NCBI GenBank assembly: GCA_002067865.1
Contig: MVRC01000013.1
Span: 1-64,000 of the forward strand
Reading direction: 5' to 3'
DNA from: Methanomassiliicoccales archaeon PtaU1.Bin124
Lineage (GTDB): Archaea > Thermoplasmatota > Thermoplasmata > Methanomassiliicoccales > UBA472
DNA: 64,000 nucleotides
The stretch's first letter is position 1; each line of letters starts with the position of its first letter. A model generated the notes under the pieces. That model made no database searches. It was given only the letters and a program-made list of their open reading frames with translations, and was not told the origin of the DNA. Shown piece after piece: positions 61,694 to 64,000 of the stretch. Made by a program: the position numbers and the translations under genes.

Positions 61694-62358
61694 GCGTCCA
61701 TGTGTTCATGGGGATGAGCCTGCCGCAGGAGGAGGCGATGAAGGTGCTCCCCGCTATCTACCACCCGCCCATCAGACGCGGTGACATCCCGCAACTGCCC
61801 GAGGACGTCACGTTGGTCGGGATCATCGACGGCGTCTTCCTCAGCGAGTCATCGGTCGGGCACAGGGAGATCCTCACTTTGATCAAGAAAGGGATCACGG
61901 TCGTCGGGGGAGGGAGCATGGGGGCGCTCAGGGCGATGGAGCTCGAGGACGCGGGCATGATCGGCGTGGGGCGCATCTTCAAAATGTATCGCGACGGCGT
62001 CATCGAAGGGGATGATGAGGTCGCGCTCGTCTTCGACCCGGACGACCTCACCGCCCTCTCGGAGCCGTTGGTGAACATGCGGCATTTCTTGGCCGAGGCG
62101 GTGCGGCGAGGGGTGATCGGACAGGAGGAGGCGGACATGATCATCGCCGAAATGAAATCCCTCTACTATCCGAGAAGGAGCTATCACGAACTGCTGAAAA
62201 GCGCATCGAAGATCGTCGATGAAGTTACGCTCTTAGCTTTAAAGAAGATGCTAGATTCTGAATCGTTCGATTTGAAGCGAATGGATGCCTTAGAGGTATT
62301 AAATACATTGAAGCGCTTGCACCATTCCTCCGGTAAGGGCCGGAAAAAACCGATTTAA
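61690..62358 (+). CDS. tfuA: TfuA-like protein, partner of YcaO in McrA thioamidation
   Basis: The 222 residues match TfuA: VFMGMSLPQEEAMKVLP, YHPPIRRGDIPQL, IIDGVFLSESSVGHREIL, VVGGGSMGALRAMEL, then a helical C-terminal half. It is thought to help deliver sulfide to YcaO. Translation is coupled to ycaO (ATGA overlap). The last 50 codons are markedly AT-rich compared with the rest of the gene. Confidence 0.93.
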   Translation: MSVHVFMGMSLPQEEAMKVLPAIYHPPIRRGDIPQLPEDVTLVGIIDGVFLSESSVGHREILTLIKKGITVVGGGSMGALRAMELEDAGMIGVGRIFKMYRDGVIEGDDEVALVFDPDDLTALSEPLVNMRHFLAEAVRRGVIGQEEADMIIAEMKSLYYPRRSYHELLKSASKIVDEVTLLALKKMLDSESFDLKRMDALEVLNTLKRLHHSSGKGRKKPI

Positions 62359-62395
62359 GACCGTTAAAGTGAACGGGACTTAACACCGGTTAAGT
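62354..62395 (+). promoter_or_regulatory. Tandem palindromes upstream of mcrB
   Basis: Two sites lie about 25 bp centre to centre: TTTAAGACCGTTAAA (62354-62368, arms TTTAA/TTAAA) and ACTTAACACCGGTTAAGT (62378-62395, perfect 7-bp arms). They begin inside the tfuA stop region and lie about 100-145 bp upstream of the mcr TATA box. Confidence 0.55.
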
Positions 62396-62471
62396 ACGAT
62401 TTTTTTATTATGTGTTAACTAGTTGCTACTTTAGACTGGCTATCATTTGTCCTTTACCTATTGTTAATGGT

Positions 62472-62488
62472 GGATGGTTTATCCATCC
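62472..62488 (+). promoter_or_regulatory. 17-bp element shared with the corrinoid-gene promoter
   Basis: GGATGG-TTTAT-CCATCC is a perfect inverted repeat ending exactly 9 nt before the TATA box. The corrinoid-gene copy (31661-31677) differs at two bases and has the same 9-nt spacing. Probably an activator-binding site next to the TFB element. Confidence 0.65.
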
Positions 62489-62497
62489 AAGAGCAAG

Positions 62498-62505
62498 TTT
62501 ATATT
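62498..62505 (+). promoter_or_regulatory. TATA box of the mcr operon
   Basis: TTTATATT predicts transcription start near 62525, so the leader before the mcrB ATG is about 78 nt. Confidence 0.65.
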
Positions 62506-62539
62506 CGAAAAATGTGAATTCACCGTCCGCAAGGGGAGC

Positions 62540-62579
62540 CAATTTTCATTGAGGTCTGTTTGAGATTCAATGGAAATTG
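62540..62579 (+). promoter_or_regulatory. Hairpin in the mcr leader RNA
   Basis: CAATTTTCATTGA (62540-62552) pairs with TCAATGGAAATTG (62567-62579): thirteen pairs including one G-U, around a 14-nt loop. It ends 10-11 nt before the AAAGGAGG ribosome binding site (62590-62597). Confidence 0.6.
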
Positions 62580-62602
62580 AGTTAGTAGAAAGGAGGTATA
62601 GA

Positions 62603-63931
62603 ATGGCAAAATACAAGGACAAAATAGACTTGTACGACGACAGGGGCAAGCTGATCGAGAAGGACGTTCCTCTCGAAGCAATCAGCCCGTTGTACAACCC
62701 GGCCATTAAGAGGACTGTGTCTCTTGCCAAGAGAGTTACTGCAGTCGACCTCGCCGCACTTGAGGGAGGCCTCAAGAAGGCAAAGGTCGGAGGCGGACAA
62801 CTGAAGGGCAGGGAAATGGACCTCGCGATTGTGGCCAACGCTGACAAGATCGCGAAGAGGGTTAAGGACATTCTGAAGACCGCCAAGGACGACGACACTG
62901 AGGTTTCCGTCATGTCTGGCGGAAAGAAGCTGCTCGTCCTCGCCCCGACCACCAGGATGGACGCCGGTGTCGAGTACACCACTGGCTTCACCGCTTGCGC
63001 TTCCGCATTGGTGCAGGCCGTCATCGACCAGTTCGATGTCGACATGTTCCAGGCGAACATGGTGAAGGGCGCCGTCTGGGGCCGTTACCCGCAGACCTTG
63101 AACTTCCAGGGATCCATCATCAAGAGCATCCTGGATGTTCCCCAGCTGAACGAGGGTGCCGGTTTCGCCCTCAGGAACGTCATGGCCAACCACTACGTCA
63201 TGCTGACGGGCAGGAACGCCATGAACTCTGCCGCCCTGGCATCCATCTTCGAGATGGCCGCTTCCTTCGAAATGGGCGACGCAGTTGGTCCGTTCGAGCG
63301 CCAGCAGCTGCTGGGCCTGGCCTACCAGGGCCTGAACGCCAACAACATGGTCTATGAGATCACCAAGGAGAACGGCAAGTCCGGAACCATTGGTACCGTC
63401 GTCGAGAGCCTCGTTGAGAGGGCGCTCGAGGACAAGGTCATCAAGAAGGGCAAGAAGTACCCGTCCGGATTCGTCGAGATGACCACCAACGACTACCCGT
63501 TGTGGAACGCCTACGCTGCCGCCGGTATGCTGGCCGCCATCAACGTCAACATCGGTGCCGCTAGGGCTGCACAGGGTGTCCCCGCGACCATCCTGTACTA
63601 CAACGACCTGCTGGAGCACGAGACCTCCCTGCCGGGCGTCGACTATGGCCGCTCGATGGGTACCTCTGTCGGTATGTCGTTCTTCAGCCACTCGATCTAT
63701 GGTGGCGGTGGCCCCGGTCTGTTCCACGGTAACCACGTCGTTACCAAGCACGCCAAGGGCTTCGTCATCCCAGTGATCGCTGCCGCATGCGCCCTGGATG
63801 CCGGAACTCAGTACTTCTCCGCAGAGAACACCTCCCCGCTCATGAAGGAGGTTCTGGGAGACATACCCGAGTTCAAGACCCCCATAAAGGTGGTCGGCAA
63901 AGAGGCCAAGAAGATCAAGGGAGACTTCTGA
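62603..63931 (+). CDS. mcrB: Methyl-coenzyme M reductase beta subunit
   Basis: The 442 residues match the family length. Recognisable McrB segments include [91 protein letters not shown] and [20 protein letters not shown] near the active-site channel. It is part of the alpha2-beta2-gamma2 F430 enzyme that reduces methyl-CoM with CoB to methane. The ATG at 62603 has AAAGGAGG upstream; the longer frame is not used. Codon use is strongly biased, as for highly expressed genes. Confidence 0.98.
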   Translation: MAKYKDKIDLYDDRGKLIEKDVPLEAISPLYNPAIKRTVSLAKRVTAVDLAALEGGLKKAKVGGGQLKGREMDLAIVANADKIAKRVKDILKTAKDDDTEVSVMSGGKKLLVLAPTTRMDAGVEYTTGFTACASALVQAVIDQFDVDMFQANMVKGAVWGRYPQTLNFQGSIIKSILDVPQLNEGAGFALRNVMANHYVMLTGRNAMNSAALASIFEMAASFEMGDAVGPFERQQLLGLAYQGLNANNMVYEITKENGKSGTIGTVVESLVERALEDKVIKKGKKYPSGFVEMTTNDYPLWNAYAAAGMLAAINVNIGAARAAQGVPATILYYNDLLEHETSLPGVDYGRSMGTSVGMSFFSHSIYGGGGPGLFHGNHVVTKHAKGFVIPVIAAACALDAGTQYFSAENTSPLMKEVLGDIPEFKTPIKVVGKEAKKIKGDF

Positions 63932-63943
63932 GGTGGCCGTTGA

Positions 63944-64000
63944 ATGTCGAAGAACCTTCCCGAACAAGTCCCGTTGCCTGAGATCCTCATCTTCCCCGCC
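63944..64000 (+). CDS. mcrD: Methyl-coenzyme M reductase operon protein McrD (start only)
   Basis: The first 19 codons are in the window, beginning 12 bp after the mcrB stop. They read MSKNLPEQVPLPEILIFPA, which fits the McrD N-terminus (PE-I-IFP pattern) and the usual mcrB-mcrD order. McrD is a small protein that associates with and helps mature Mcr. Confidence 0.8.
   Translation, partial: MSKNLPEQVPLPEILIFPA

Overview
The window is archaeal and fits a high-GC member of Methanomassiliicoccales (Thermoplasmata; H2-dependent methylotrophic methanogens). The evidence is mcrB followed by the start of mcrD at the right edge, a YcaO/TfuA pair for McrA thioamidation just upstream, a corrinoid protein, an MtaA-type methylcobalamin:coenzyme M methyltransferase, a RamA-type corrinoid activase, a six-gene Ech-type [NiFe] hydrogenase operon, archaeal TATA-box promoters, FtsZ, and no sign of a membrane Mtr complex. 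Species cannot be fixed from this window alone.

Layout. 1-3412 (minus): sdhA-sdhB-aspartase/fumarase operon, the last gene cut by the window edge. 3603-7306: Cache sensor kinase plus three response regulators. 7325-12291: small membrane proteins and a 1331-aa RecB-like nuclease/SF1 helicase. 12454-18513: FtsZ, then a surface glycan group (flippase, beta-propeller protein, two glycosyltransferases). 18650-26163: aldehyde dehydrogenase, hybrid kinase, universal stress protein, HTH regulator, phosphoesterase and a small anchored protein. 26251-31205 (minus): echABCDEF. 31326-42086: methyl-transfer region with a 31-aa zinc ribbon, corrinoid protein, mtaA-like gene, a divergent second methyltransferase, ramA and a metallo-beta-lactamase-fold enzyme, interspersed with membrane and surface proteins and a candidate structured RNA. 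42131-49571: membrane protein/winged-helix pair and a giant beta-helix surface protein. 49847-55124: TPR protein and a PocR/PAS hybrid kinase. 55121-56796 (minus): an MtrA-like/MtrH-like pair with no other Mtr subunits. 56851-64000: sugar epimerase, small unknown protein, methyltransferase, DUF169 protein, Lrp regulator, ycaO-tfuA, mcrB, mcrD start.

How the genes fit together. Methyl groups loaded onto the corrinoid protein would be passed to coenzyme M by the MtaA-like enzyme; RamA would re-reduce inactivated corrinoid; methyl-CoM would be reduced by Mcr, whose alpha subunit would be modified by YcaO/TfuA. Ech couples H2/ferredoxin redox to ion translocation. The substrate-specific MtxB methyltransferases are not in this window.

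Most notable observations. (1) A soluble MtrA-MtrH pair with the cobalt-ligating His conserved and no membrane anchor. (2) A 17-bp element, GGATG(G/T)T(T/A)TATCCATCC, lies exactly 9 nt upstream of the TATA box of both the mcr operon and the corrinoid-protein gene. (3) Further TTAA-n-GTTAA type palindromes lie before mcr, the corrinoid gene, mtaA and ramA. (4) A strong hairpin sits in the mcr leader. (5) A promoter-driven structured RNA candidate near 38.1-38.3 kb shows an anti-Shine-Dalgarno-like loop. (6) A second MtaA-family protein has Asp in place of the zinc-ligand Cys.
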